Below are positions 56,088 through 64,000 of a DNA stretch of 64,000 nucleotides, in pieces; position 1 is the first letter of the stretch; each line of letters begins with the position of its first letter. The stretch is from the NCBI GenBank assembly GCA_963794155.1, contig CAWCCX010000016.1:62001-126000 (forward strand), read 5' to 3'. The notes beneath the pieces are model-generated. The model made no database searches, was not told the origin of the DNA, and worked only from the letters and a program-made list of their open reading frames with translations. Position numbers and translations under genes: made by a program. The DNA is from Roseiarcus sp963794155 (lineage in GTDB: Bacteria; Pseudomonadota; Alphaproteobacteria; Rhizobiales; Beijerinckiaceae).

Positions 56088-57569
56088 GTGTTTGTCCCGT
56101 CGATCGACAACGTCAAGGGTCCGTTCGAGCGGGTGACGACGCCCGATGAGGCGGTCGAGCGTCTCGCTCGCCTGTACGATGAGGCGACGCAGGCCCTGCG
56201 CGGCGCGGTCGAGCGCTTCCTCAAGGATGGCGAGCCGCCGTCGGCCGCTATGCGGGCTCTCTTCCGCTATCCCGAGCTGCGCCTGACCTATGCGCCGAAC
56301 GGGCCGGCGCTTTCCAGCCCGCGGGCGTTCGCGAAATTCAGCGACCCCGGCGTCTACTCGACCACGGTCACCCAGCCGGCTGAATTCCGCGCCTATCTCA
56401 TCGAGCAGCTCGAACCGCTGGTCAGCGAATACGGGGCCACGATCGAGGTCGGCGTCGGCGCGCCGGAAATCCCCTACCCCTATGTGATCGAAAGCGGCGA
56501 CGAATTGACCCGCGGCGGCGCCGACCCCGCCGAACTCGCGCGCTTCTTTCCCGTCCCCTCGCTGGCGACGATCGGCGACGAAACCGCCGACGGCGAGTTC
56601 GACTTCGGCCCCGAGCGGCCACTCGCCTTGTTTGACGCGCCGCGGGTTGATTATTCGCTGCGCCGGCTCGTCCACTATACCGGCTCCGACTGGCGGGCGA
56701 TGCAGCCGTGGGTGCTGCTCACCAACTATCACCGCTATGTCGACCAGTTCGTGCAATGGGGCTTGAAGCAGCTGCACGCCGGGGCGGGGGTCGAGAAGGT
56801 CATTCTGCCGGGCAATGTCGTCATCGACTCGTCGATCGCGCCGGCGGAGGCCGAAGCGCGCGTGGCGGAAGTCGCCTGGCACCGGTTCCAGATGCCCGCC
56901 TATCATTGCGTGCGCGCCGACGGGCGCGGGATCAGTCTGGTCAACATCGGCGTCGGACCCTCGAACGCCAAGACCATAACCGACCATATCGCGGTCTTGA
57001 GGCCGCATTGCTGGCTGATGATCGGCCATTGCGCCGGACTTCGGCAGTCGCAGGTGATCGGCGATTACGTGCTTGCGCACGCCTATCTCAGGCGCGACAA
57101 CATCCTGGACGAGGCGGCGCCGCTGATGGTGCCGATACCCGCGCTGGCCGAAGTACAGGTCGCGCTTCAGGAGGCGGTGGCGAAGGTCACCGGCGACCGG
57201 GGCGAAGCGCTCAAGCGGCGCTTGCGCACCGGCACCGTCGTCACCAACGACGATCGCAATTGGGAACTGCGCTGGTCGAAGGAGCGCCGGATCATCAACG
57301 TCTCTCGCGCCATCGCGGTCGACATGGAATCAGCGACTGTCGCGACCCAGGGCTTCCGCATGCGCGTGCCCTACGGGACATTGCTATGCGTCTCCGACAA
57401 GCCGCTGCACGGCGAGATCAAGCTGCCCGGCGCCGCCAACGCCTTCTATGAACGCGCGATCGCCGAGCATCTCAGAATCGGCATCGCGGCCATAGGCCTC
57501 CTGCAGAGCCAGGACGACACCCTGCACTCGCGCAAGCTCAGGAGCTTCGACGAACCGCCGTTTAGGTGA
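56088..57569 (+). CDS. amn: AMP nucleosidase
   Basis: A 493-residue enzyme that splits AMP into adenine and ribose 5-phosphate. The N-terminal regulatory domain has YPELRLTYAPNGPALSSPRA and AFAKFSDPGVYSTTVTQP. The nucleoside-phosphorylase-like catalytic half has VLLTNYHRYVDQFVQWGLKQ, IGVGPSNAKTITDHIAVLRP, LMIGHCAGLRQSQVIGDYVL and AVDMESATVATQGFRMRVPY. The start is taken as GTG at 56088 with GAGGAGG nine bases before it; no ATG is suitable. Confidence 0.93.
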   Translation: MFVPSIDNVKGPFERVTTPDEAVERLARLYDEATQALRGAVERFLKDGEPPSAAMRALFRYPELRLTYAPNGPALSSPRAFAKFSDPGVYSTTVTQPAEFRAYLIEQLEPLVSEYGATIEVGVGAPEIPYPYVIESGDELTRGGADPAELARFFPVPSLATIGDETADGEFDFGPERPLALFDAPRVDYSLRRLVHYTGSDWRAMQPWVLLTNYHRYVDQFVQWGLKQLHAGAGVEKVILPGNVVIDSSIAPAEAEARVAEVAWHRFQMPAYHCVRADGRGISLVNIGVGPSNAKTITDHIAVLRPHCWLMIGHCAGLRQSQVIGDYVLAHAYLRRDNILDEAAPLMVPIPALAEVQVALQEAVAKVTGDRGEALKRRLRTGTVVTNDDRNWELRWSKERRIINVSRAIAVDMESATVATQGFRMRVPYGTLLCVSDKPLHGEIKLPGAANAFYERAIAEHLRIGIAAIGLLQSQDDTLHSRKLRSFDEPPFR

Positions 57570-57820
57570 GCCGGGTGGGCGCCCGGTGCCGACAGGCGCG
57601 TCCATGTCGTACACTCGGGGGACACGCCTCCGCCGATACCGGACGCTTATTGGCGCTGTGGACGCGGATCAGACTAGGCTATCAGTCAAATGAGACTGGT
57701 CCGGTCTCGACCCAATTGAGGCATTCGCAATTGGCCCTGCGAGGTTCAAAAGCTGACATTCCGCATCGCGTGGCGATCGCGGATTAGCTCGCCATTCATC
57801 AAACGTCCGGTGTGAGCAGG

Positions 57821-59122
57821 CTAAGCGGCCTCGGCCTCCTCGTTGGTGTTCTCGAACGGAAGATAGCCTTTATAGACCAACTGATTGCGGACTACGGACG
57901 GGTTCACGCCGAACCTCCGGGCAGCTGCCTGCATGGCTTCCGGCGTGGGATCGTTCACGTCAAGAACTCGCTGAAGGTCATCGAAAGGGCACAGCAGACC
58001 GTGCGCGAAAGCTCGTTGGAACTTCTGGCGATCAGTCTTCGAACGACTGATGACGCCGAAACCGGCCTCCTCCTGCCACACAGCATCCCCGAACTGTCGA
58101 GCCAACTCGAAGCGGCGATCGTATGACTTCCACGTCTGCAGGGCTGCGCGGGACTTCTTTTCCCCGTCAATTCGGGCACCGTACGGCAGCTTTCTCGCGG
58201 TCGCGGCGGCCGATTTCAAATCGTCCCATCGCGCCCTAAGAACATCTTCGAAGACTTCGTGCTTCAGCAGACCCCTCGGGACACCGATGATAGACCTGAG
58301 TTCTGCCGCAGCAGCTTCCGCCATTTGCCATGGACTCGCATAGCTTGGCAGATTCCAGTCGCGCTTGAGGCTATATGCCAAACTCAGATCAACCTCCACT
58401 TCCGACTCGCGCGTGGCTTCTATCGCCAAGCTCAAGGATTGGGCTGAACTTGCTCCGGGCTGTGCGTGCGCCGCCTCCTCGACACCGTCTTCACCAGCAA
58501 CGTCGTCTAGCTTGACCAATGCGTCGACGACCTCGCCGGGTGCCGCATCTGGATCGAACCCCAGACAAGCTTCTAAGCGTCGCCAAGCGGCCAACTCTGG
58601 ATCTTGGCGTTCGGTAGTGATTTGCTCGAGCAAGGTTTTCAGAGCTTTCCCATCCACCGTCTTAGCGCAGTGTCCAAGAACGGCCTCAAAAAGGCGGTCC
58701 AACTCCGGCTCGTAATCGTCAGCGGCGACCATGCCTACCTTGAAGTCAAAATAGGACTGGGGACCATCGACGAAATTCTTGCCGACGCTCGGGGCGAAGG
58801 CAACGCGGTCTCCGACGCTGAAGATCATCACAGGAGGCCAGAGTGTGCCGCCGCTTGCCGAGTTCAACTCATGACGCAAGCGCCAGTCCACCGAGGGGAA
58901 CCTGAAATCCCTGATTGTCTCCCAGCGCAGACGCCACCAATTGTCTGCCAGCCAAAGCGCCAAGCCGGTGGAAGAGGCTCGGAAGTAGTCCCTTACAGTC
59001 TGCTTTTCGGTATCCGCAATTCTTGAGATGACTCTGTCTCCCACGCGGAGGGTGATCTCAGCCACGTCTTCGCTGCCTTCCGGCCAGGCAGTAGAAAATT
59101 TGAAGTAGCTCGAAGCAGTCAT
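57821..59122 (-). CDS. Unknown protein A of a two-gene module
   Basis: A 433-residue protein I cannot assign to a function. The N-terminal half has ALWLADNWWRLRWETIRDFR, WRLRHELNSASGGTLWPPVM and YFDFKVGMVAADDYEPELDR. The centre is Ala-rich with acidic runs. The C-terminal 120 residues (WQEEAGFGVISRSKTDRQKF then RAFAHGLLCPFDDLQRVLD ... AARRFGVNPSVVRNQLVYKG) resemble the tail of ImmA/IrrE-like proteins, but no HExxH zinc motif is visible. Its start overlaps the end of gene B by four bases (59119-59122). Base composition is lower in G/C than the surroundings (the row 58741-58800 counts 32 of 60). Upstream sequence is an IS-bearing composite, so acquisition by transfer is likely. Confidence 0.8.
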   Translation of the reverse strand: MTASSYFKFSTAWPEGSEDVAEITLRVGDRVISRIADTEKQTVRDYFRASSTGLALWLADNWWRLRWETIRDFRFPSVDWRLRHELNSASGGTLWPPVMIFSVGDRVAFAPSVGKNFVDGPQSYFDFKVGMVAADDYEPELDRLFEAVLGHCAKTVDGKALKTLLEQITTERQDPELAAWRRLEACLGFDPDAAPGEVVDALVKLDDVAGEDGVEEAAHAQPGASSAQSLSLAIEATRESEVEVDLSLAYSLKRDWNLPSYASPWQMAEAAAAELRSIIGVPRGLLKHEVFEDVLRARWDDLKSAAATARKLPYGARIDGEKKSRAALQTWKSYDRRFELARQFGDAVWQEEAGFGVISRSKTDRQKFQRAFAHGLLCPFDDLQRVLDVNDPTPEAMQAAARRFGVNPSVVRNQLVYKGYLPFENTNEEAEAA

Positions 59123-59661
59123 CTGTAGAAGGCCTCCGCCGCCGCGATAGCGGCTTGCGCTTTGGGATCTTGATCTACCGAAAATTCTTTTTCTGCGAAA
59201 GCGACCTCCCTCGCTCTGACCAAGACATGTCTCGCAAAGGCGTCTCCCGGAAGGACTGGGTAGCCGTGATATTGGGCTTGGGCAGAGTTGGTAATTCGGA
59301 GTTCAAAGATCCATCCATTCTCGTCGATCGTCCACAGCAACCTCGGGACATCCGTGTCGATCTGATCGGACCAGAGTCCGAGCATCACCCCGCGCTTAAG
59401 GAGATCAGGGGTCCGGACGAAGTCACCCTTACCGAAGTGGGCATGTGCGTCGCAGTACGTCCGTTCGACATCCGGGCCGCTATATGGCACGAGATTGTAG
59501 GCCGTCGGGTTGAACTTGTGCTTTGAGTACGGGCCGTAACTCACGCGCGCTGACAACTCTGCACGGCACGCCGCGGTGGGTGGGGTGGCAATCAGTCGTC
59601 GGTTGGCGTTATCCCGCGATCGTTGCGTCACGATCCAGGGTGCTGGCTTTTTTCTGGACAT
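59119..59661 (-). CDS. Unknown protein B of a two-gene module
   Basis: A 180-residue protein. It has a recognisable layout but no function I can name: YGPYSKHKFNPTAYNLVPYS, RTYCDAHAHFGKGDFVRTPD, RGVMLGLWSDQIDTDVPRLL, WTIDENGWIFELRITNSAQA and a final YHGYPVLPGDAFARHVL. From memory, proteins with a C-terminal YHGYP motif and a VWAV/LWTI-D-G strand pair form a widespread uncharacterised family on accessory DNA; this needs checking. The ATG at 59661 (MSRKKPAPW) is preferred to one 21 codons upstream. Gene B comes first and overlaps gene A by four bases, so the two are one operon. Confidence 0.8.
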   Translation of the reverse strand: MSRKKPAPWIVTQRSRDNANRRLIATPPTAACRAELSARVSYGPYSKHKFNPTAYNLVPYSGPDVERTYCDAHAHFGKGDFVRTPDLLKRGVMLGLWSDQIDTDVPRLLWTIDENGWIFELRITNSAQAQYHGYPVLPGDAFARHVLVRAREVAFAEKEFSVDQDPKAQAAIAAAEAFYR

Positions 59662-59844
59662 TAGAAGTTCTTCAAACGTTTGGCGCACACAACGTATATC
59701 CCTGCCCAAGCTTACGCAAACCACAGAACAGAAAGGTTGCTGGGCCGAGTTTACTACATAAAGAACTGTAAACCAAACGGCGCTTACCTTAACTCAAGCC
59801 GAAAACGGACGGTTGCCTCCCGCTCTAAGTCCGCTATCGGATGG

Positions 59845-60055
59845 ATAGTGTTGAAAAACTCGAATTTCCGCATCGATCACAATTCAGGAGACAGCTGGCG
59901 GCCTCGGTGAAAAATTCCTTAGGGGGTCGGCGGACCGACCGGGTTTGCCGCGTGCGACGCTCCTATATGCCCTGCCGTGAGGAGTATCGGCTGAGTTGAC
60001 GCGACGCCCGCGAAAACGAGATTTTAGCGGTGGCTCAATTTCCGAGTTTTTCAAC
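59845..60055 (+). repeat. MITE-like element, copy B (left part; right end at 61382-61386), inverted relative to copy A
   Basis: Left end ATAGTGTTGAAAAACTCG (59845-59862), right end CCGAGTTTTTCAAC (to 60055), completed by ACTAT at 61382-61386. GGATG repeats flank the composite (59839-59843 and 61388-61392, each one base off the ends). The internal sequence is the reverse complement of copy A with about two differences (one indel, one substitution). So the IS1111-like element entered the opposite terminal repeat of the MITE here. Confidence 0.85.
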
Positions 60056-60128
60056 ATCGGGTAATGGGCGGGGCTCTTCCTTCGGGGGCCGATAGGATCG
60101 GCCCTGGTTTGGAAGAGGAGACTTTTCG

Positions 60129-61142
60129 ATGGATTACTTTGCTGGGCTAGATATCTCGATGGACGAGACCCACGTTTGCGTTCTCGACCGGGAAGGCGAG
60201 GTCGTTCGCGAGAGCAAGACAGCATCGACCGCGCAAGCGATCGCCCACGAGTTGTCGAAAGCGCCAATCTGCCATCGGATCGTCTTTGAGACCGGACGCA
60301 TGGCGCCGATCCTGTTCCATGGGTTGAGCCAACTCGGTCTGCCTGTGGTCTGCGTCGAAAGTCGGCAGGCCTACCAGGCGCTCAAGTCGCTCGCGACCCA
60401 CAAGACCGATCGCAATGACGCGCGAGGGCTAGCGCACTTGGCCCGCACCGGGTTCTTCAAGCCCGTGCACGTGAAGTCTTTGTCGGCCCACGCCGTCCGT
60501 TCGTTGATCATCGCGCGCAAGAAGCTGGTCGGCCAGCGTGTGACCCTGGAAAATCAGATCCGAGGCCTGGCGGTCGTCTTTGGGATCCGGCTTCCTCGGG
60601 CGCTCACCACCGCGTTCGTCAACCAGGCTCTCAAAGCCAGCGAGGGTGTGGCGGGCCTCTCCGCCGCCATGCGGGGTCTGATCGCCGCGCGCACCGCGGT
60701 TATGAGCGCGGTCGCGGCGATCGACGCCGATATGAGGCGGATGACGAGAGCTTCGGACGCCTGCCGCCGGCTGATGACAATCCCAGGTGTCGGTCAACTG
60801 ACCGCGCTCGCCTTTGTCGCCGCGATCGACGATCCCTCGCGCATCCGCCGATCACGAGACGTCGGCGCCTATCTGGGCCTGGTTCCAAGACGCTATCAGT
60901 CGGGCGAGGTCGACTATGTCGGCGGAATCTCGAAATGCGGCGACCGGCGGGTGCGGACCCTGCTGTACGAGGCCGCCAATGTCATGCTGACCCGCTACAA
61001 GGGCCAGCTCAAGCTCAAGGACTGGGCCTTCGCGATCGCGAAGCGGTCGAGCATGCGTAAGGCGCGCGTTGCTTTGGCGCGTCGCCTCGCGATCATCATG
61101 CACGCGATGCTGCGGGACGAGACCGAGTTCCTCGCGGCGTAG
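60129..61142 (+). CDS. IS110-family DEDD transposase (copy B)
   Basis: A 337-residue DEDD recombinase identical to the copy at 6440-7453 except His for Asp at position 40, which is not one of the catalytic acids (D8, E54, D94/D97). The catalytic and C-terminal serine regions are intact, so this copy should also be active. Confidence 0.97.
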   Translation: MDYFAGLDISMDETHVCVLDREGEVVRESKTASTAQAIAHELSKAPICHRIVFETGRMAPILFHGLSQLGLPVVCVESRQAYQALKSLATHKTDRNDARGLAHLARTGFFKPVHVKSLSAHAVRSLIIARKKLVGQRVTLENQIRGLAVVFGIRLPRALTTAFVNQALKASEGVAGLSAAMRGLIAARTAVMSAVAAIDADMRRMTRASDACRRLMTIPGVGQLTALAFVAAIDDPSRIRRSRDVGAYLGLVPRRYQSGEVDYVGGISKCGDRRVRTLLYEAANVMLTRYKGQLKLKDWAFAIAKRSSMRKARVALARRLAIIMHAMLRDETEFLAA

Positions 61143-61173
61143 GCCTAACCAATCACCGAGACAGGAGACCGCA

Positions 61174-61339
61174 TCCAGCTCCCGCAAGGAGCGACGCCCG
61201 AGGGAGGGAGCAGACGACGGCGCCGATTGTGTTGCAGCGGCAACTACCAGCCGACTGCGGTTTCAACCTCGCCGCACTGCGCCCAGCTTACCCCATCAAG
61301 CGCCAGCGAGCGCGCAGAGAACACAGGCATCCCTAGGCG
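61174..61339 (+). ncRNA. Putative bridge/seek RNA of the IS1111-like element (copy B)
   Basis: Same sequence as the proposed RNA of copy A. Target-guide segments are at 61226-61234 and 61261-61267, and end-matching segments at 61288-61296 and 61316-61322. No base difference from copy A falls in any of the four guide segments or their stems. Ends approximate. Confidence 0.63.
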
Positions 61340-61392
61340 TCGAAAACCGGAAGAGCCTTTCTCCTTGACCCATTAGAGAACACTATTGGATG

Positions 61393-61839
61393 AACGTCTG
61401 CTATATCGGTATCGCTCCCAAAGCTGACCGTCTCCTTTCCGGCCAAGGCGGACTCTCTACACATGCCAATTGATTCTCAACTCTAGCGCATCCCTCCCCC
61501 CGGGGGAGGGCATCCGCGCCGCTCGTCCGAAGCCGCCGGCCAGTCCAGCCATGCGCTACGGACATGGGGTCCGCGGCGAAAAGGCGGATTGGGGCAAGAT
61601 TGCGAAACAGGGAGATAATTCGCCTGTTCCGTCCCTGTTACGGCGATAATTATCCCTGTTCCGGCCCAATGCGCCCTGTTCTGCCGCCGAGGGATTGTGG
61701 CGCCGGCCTCGCCCCCGAAACCATGCAACGAACGCATGGCGACAAGATTTCGACATGATCGCCGCGGCGAGGATTCCCCGTCGGGCCCTGCCCTACCCGA
61801 TCCCATGCGGGCGGCGAACTAAGCCGATTGAAATGGATG
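61393..61839 (+). other. Non-coding stretch with short CCCTGTTCCGGC-type repeats
   Basis: No gene is supported. Between about 61610 and 61690 the motif CCTGTTCCG or CCCTGTT recurs four times (CGCCTGTTCCGTCCCTGTT, TATCCCTGTTCCGGCC, GCGCCCTGTTCTGCCG), with two ATAATT segments between. It looks like debris of a repeat or former element; I cannot name it. Confidence 0.4.
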
Positions 61840-62463
61840 CTAGCTGATCACCACCACCGGGGTGCCGACGTGCACCCGGCCATAGAGGTCGATCGCGTCC
61901 ATGTCGCGCATGCGGATGCAGCCCGACGACACGTGCCCGCCGATTTCCGACGGCTCGTTGGTGCCGTGAATGCGGATGAGCGTATCCTTGTTGTCGACGA
62001 AGAGATAGAGGGCGCGCGCGCCGAGCGGGTTGTCCCACTGCCCCTGGAGTGGGCCGTGCTGCTTATAGACCTGGAACTGCGGCCAGCGCTCCATGATCGA
62101 CTCAGTCGGCATCCAGGTCGGCCATTCCTTCATCGCTCCGACCTCGGCGCGGCCGGTCCACCCCATATATTCGGCGCCGCTGGCGATCCGGTATTGGACC
62201 GCCTGGCCATGGGGCAGAATGTAATAGAGATAGTTCTGGCCGGTATCGACGATGATCGTGCCCGGCTTCTCGGGCGTTTGATACTGAACGATGCTGCGCT
62301 GCGTGGGGATGCGATACTCGTCGGGCTCGGCGAGCGCCATCATCTGCTTGTCGCGCGCGGTGAGCTGCGGGTCGGGAAGGCCGGATTGAACAACCGGCGT
62401 GCAGGCGCTGACCAGCGCGCTCGCGGCCAGCACAATCCCCACAACAAAAAAGCTCGTCTTCAT
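61840..62463 (-). CDS. L,D-transpeptidase (YkuD), lipoprotein
   Basis: A 207-residue cell-wall enzyme. The signal peptide ends in a lipobox (ASALVSAC), so it is probably lipid-anchored in the periplasm. The catalytic YkuD domain shows RIHGTNEPSEIGG and HVSSGCIRMRDMDAIDLY with the nucleophile Cys in SSGCIR. It would form 3-3 cross-links in peptidoglycan or attach proteins to it. ATG 62463 (MKTSFFVVG) is preferred to GTG two codons upstream. Confidence 0.94.
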   Translation of the reverse strand: MKTSFFVVGIVLAASALVSACTPVVQSGLPDPQLTARDKQMMALAEPDEYRIPTQRSIVQYQTPEKPGTIIVDTGQNYLYYILPHGQAVQYRIASGAEYMGWTGRAEVGAMKEWPTWMPTESIMERWPQFQVYKQHGPLQGQWDNPLGARALYLFVDNKDTLIRIHGTNEPSEIGGHVSSGCIRMRDMDAIDLYGRVHVGTPVVVIS

Positions 62464-62763
62464 CCCCACCCTCGCCTCTCAGCTAATCGTTTTCTTACCA
62501 TAAAACTTAACGGTGTACCGAAGGTTACCGTGCGGAAACGCGCTGCCGGGCCTTCACGAAAACGCGAGCGCGGATCGCCCGGGCGGGCCGCGCCGCGCAA
62601 GCACTCCTTTTAGCCGAACACATTTGCTTCGTGCAACGCCTTATTTCGCCACATTTCGCCGCCCGGTCTAGGCGAAACTCGTTTGCGGAACGCTAAGGAT
62701 CAAGGCAAAAGCGCGGCTATGTCGGGTTTGTTCCGGCGGCTCGCCGGAGGTGAGCGGAGGTCG

Positions 62764-63585
62764 ATGATGACGCAATGGCCGGCGCGCCTCGTCCTGGTCG
62801 GGGCGGGCAAGATGGGCAGAGCGATGGCGCAGGGCTGGCTCGACGCCGGCCTCGCGCCATCGTCACTGACAATCGTCGAACCCGACCCGTCGCCCGAGAT
62901 CGCTTCGCTCGCGGCGAAGCGGGGCATCGCGCTCAATCCTCAAGGGGCCGCGGCGCCGCCCGACATGCTCGTGCTCGCCGTCAAGCCGCAGAGCCTCGAT
63001 AAGGTCGCGCCGCAGATCGCAGCGCTTGCGGCCGAACGCACGCTCGTGCTCTCGATCCTGGCCGGAAAGACCATCGCCAACCTCACGGCGCGGCTGCCGC
63101 GGGCGCGGGCGGTGGTGCGGGCGATGCCCAATCTTCCGGCGGCGATCGGCAGGGGCGTCACCGCCGCCGCCGCCAACGGGAACGTGACCGGCGAGCAGCG
63201 GGCCTGGTGCGAGCGTCTCCTTGGCGCCGTGGGGGCGTTTCACTGGCTCGACGACGAGAGCGCGATCGACGCGGTAACGGCGATCTCGGGTTCAGGCCCG
63301 GCATATATATTTGCCCTAACGGAGGCGCTCGCGGCCGCAGGCGAGCGATTGGGCCTCAAGCCGGAGCTGTCGATGAGCCTGGCCCGCGGCACCGTCGAGG
63401 GCGCGGCCGAGCTGATGCGCCGCGACCGCTCCACGACCCCTGAGGCCTTGCGGCACAACGTCACTTCGCCCGGCGGCACCACCGCCGCCGCGCTCGCGGT
63501 GCTTCTTGGCCCCGAGGGGCTCAATGATCTCATGGCGCGGGCGACGGCTGCGGCGCGCGCGAGAGCGGCAGAGATGGCCGGGTGA
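62764..63585 (+). CDS. proC: Pyrroline-5-carboxylate reductase
   Basis: A 273-residue NAD(P)H reductase that makes proline. It has the N-terminal Rossmann motif LVLVGAGKMGRAMAQGWLDA, the AVKPQSLDKV segment, VRAMPNLPAAIGRGVTAAA, and the substrate signature AISGSGPAYIFALTEALAAA plus SPGGTTAAALAVL. ATG 62764 is chosen; the next codon pair is also ATG. The 300 bases upstream contain no gene. Confidence 0.96.
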   Translation: MMTQWPARLVLVGAGKMGRAMAQGWLDAGLAPSSLTIVEPDPSPEIASLAAKRGIALNPQGAAAPPDMLVLAVKPQSLDKVAPQIAALAAERTLVLSILAGKTIANLTARLPRARAVVRAMPNLPAAIGRGVTAAAANGNVTGEQRAWCERLLGAVGAFHWLDDESAIDAVTAISGSGPAYIFALTEALAAAGERLGLKPELSMSLARGTVEGAAELMRRDRSTTPEALRHNVTSPGGTTAAALAVLLGPEGLNDLMARATAAARARAAEMAG

Positions 63586-63764
63586 GGGGCAATGACTTGC
63601 CCTGGCCCGACCTCAGAGCCCTCCTCCCCCGTTGTGGCGGGGCCCACCGCTATCGTCGATTCCACGCCGATGCAGAATGCGGTAGGCGCATATCGCAGTG
63701 ACGTTCTTGGCGGCGGCCAGCGGAGCGCGTACATTCGCCCCTGAGGGCGACCGAGGAGCGCGAC

Positions 63765-64000
63765 ATGGCGACAAAACCGAAGAGCGACGCCAAGACGGCG
63801 TCGGCCGACCTGCGCGGCAAGATCGTCGACGCGCTGATGGAACTCGCCGCCGAGCGGCGCTTCGAGGACATCTCGGTGCGCGACATTTGCAAGACGGCCG
63901 GCGTCACGCTGGCCGATTTCCGCGACGCATTCCCCTCGAAGGGCGCGGTGCTCGCGGGCTTTTCGCGCCGCATTGACCGCGCGGTCCTGGCGAAGGACGG
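63765..64000 (+). CDS. TetR-like regulator, N-terminal part (runs off window)
   Basis: Seventy-eight codons are visible. RGKIVDALMELAAERRFEDI then SVRDICKTAGVTLADFRDAF PSKGAVLAGFSRRID is a TetR-type helix-turn-helix with unusual L-A-D-F-R-D in place of the common LYYHF. This group usually lies beside proC in Alphaproteobacteria and has a COQ9-like C-terminal half. It starts after GAGGAGCGCGAC. Confidence 0.8.
   Translation, partial: MATKPKSDAKTASADLRGKIVDALMELAAERRFEDISVRDICKTAGVTLADFRDAFPSKGAVLAGFSRRIDRAVLAKD

Larger units (their letters stand above)
60056..61379 (+). mobile_element. IS110-family (IS1111-like) insertion sequence, copy B
   Basis: Same 1324-base length as the element at 6367-7690 and in the same direction. 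AC core on both sides (60054-60055 and 61380-61381). Differences seen: G to C in the leader, one silent base, one D-to-H change in the transposase and one base shortly after the gene. It sits just beyond the two-gene module of unknown function. Confidence 0.92.

Overview
The window is high-GC alphaproteobacterial chromosome, most likely from a Hyphomicrobiales (Rhizobiales) member; I cannot name the genus from sequence alone. Supporting signs are a permuted two-piece tmRNA gene whose tag reads ANDNYAPVALAA, the iron regulator Irr, an SspB-DUF4169 pair, a small secreted GCG_CRPN-type protein, a RibB protein with a degenerate RibA half, an alphaproteobacterial sigma-32 promoter before dnaK, and the dnaK-dnaJ-pmtA-like-pyrF-DUF1330-dapB order.

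Layout. 1-1.3 kb: end of an IS91-type element with its tyrosine recombinase. 1.3-8.6 kb: wreck of a nonribosomal peptide synthetase (decayed A, then T-C-A-T, then thioesterase). Its last carrier domain is broken by a nested insertion, a small DDE-type non-autonomous element (MITE) carrying an IS110/IS1111-like element in one terminal repeat. 8.7-23 kb: housekeeping and accessory genes (hydroxypyruvate isomerase, AsmA-like protein, SspB, tmRNA, phytochelatin-synthase-like protease, CurA-type reductase, RibBX, an orphan AAA ATPase, an HDAC-like deacetylase). 23-32 kb: GST, membrane histidine kinase, RND efflux pair with a frameshifted adaptor, adenylate cyclase. 32-47 kb: conserved core (pth, rplY, fumC, a TetR-controlled EmrAB-type pump, BI-1, dapB, pyrF, dnaJ, dnaK). 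47-57.6 kb: mscL, copper ATPase with divergent MerR regulator, aminotransferase, frameshifted CitE-like lyase, irr, small enzymes, AMP nucleosidase. 57.8-59.7 kb: a lower-GC two-gene module of unknown function. 59.8-61.4 kb: second copy of the nested MITE + IS1111-like element. 61.8-64 kb: L,D-transpeptidase, proC, start of a TetR-type gene.

The most notable system is the IS1111-like element. Both copies sit at the same position in the MITE terminal repeat, with a 2-base AC core on each side. The 3' noncoding part of the element folds, by eye, into a 5' hairpin followed by two guide-bearing loops. The first loop carries two segments matching the two strands of the MITE terminal repeat; the second carries segments matching the two element ends. 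This is the layout expected of an IS110-family bridge/seek RNA, and here the preferred target appears to be the end of another mobile element. The MITE lies in opposite orientations in the two composites and occurs once alone at 16.5 kb, and all three copies have 5-base target duplications.

Several genes (RND adaptor, CitE-like lyase, DUF3303) each carry one extra G that breaks an otherwise intact frame. These may be real lesions or assembly errors.
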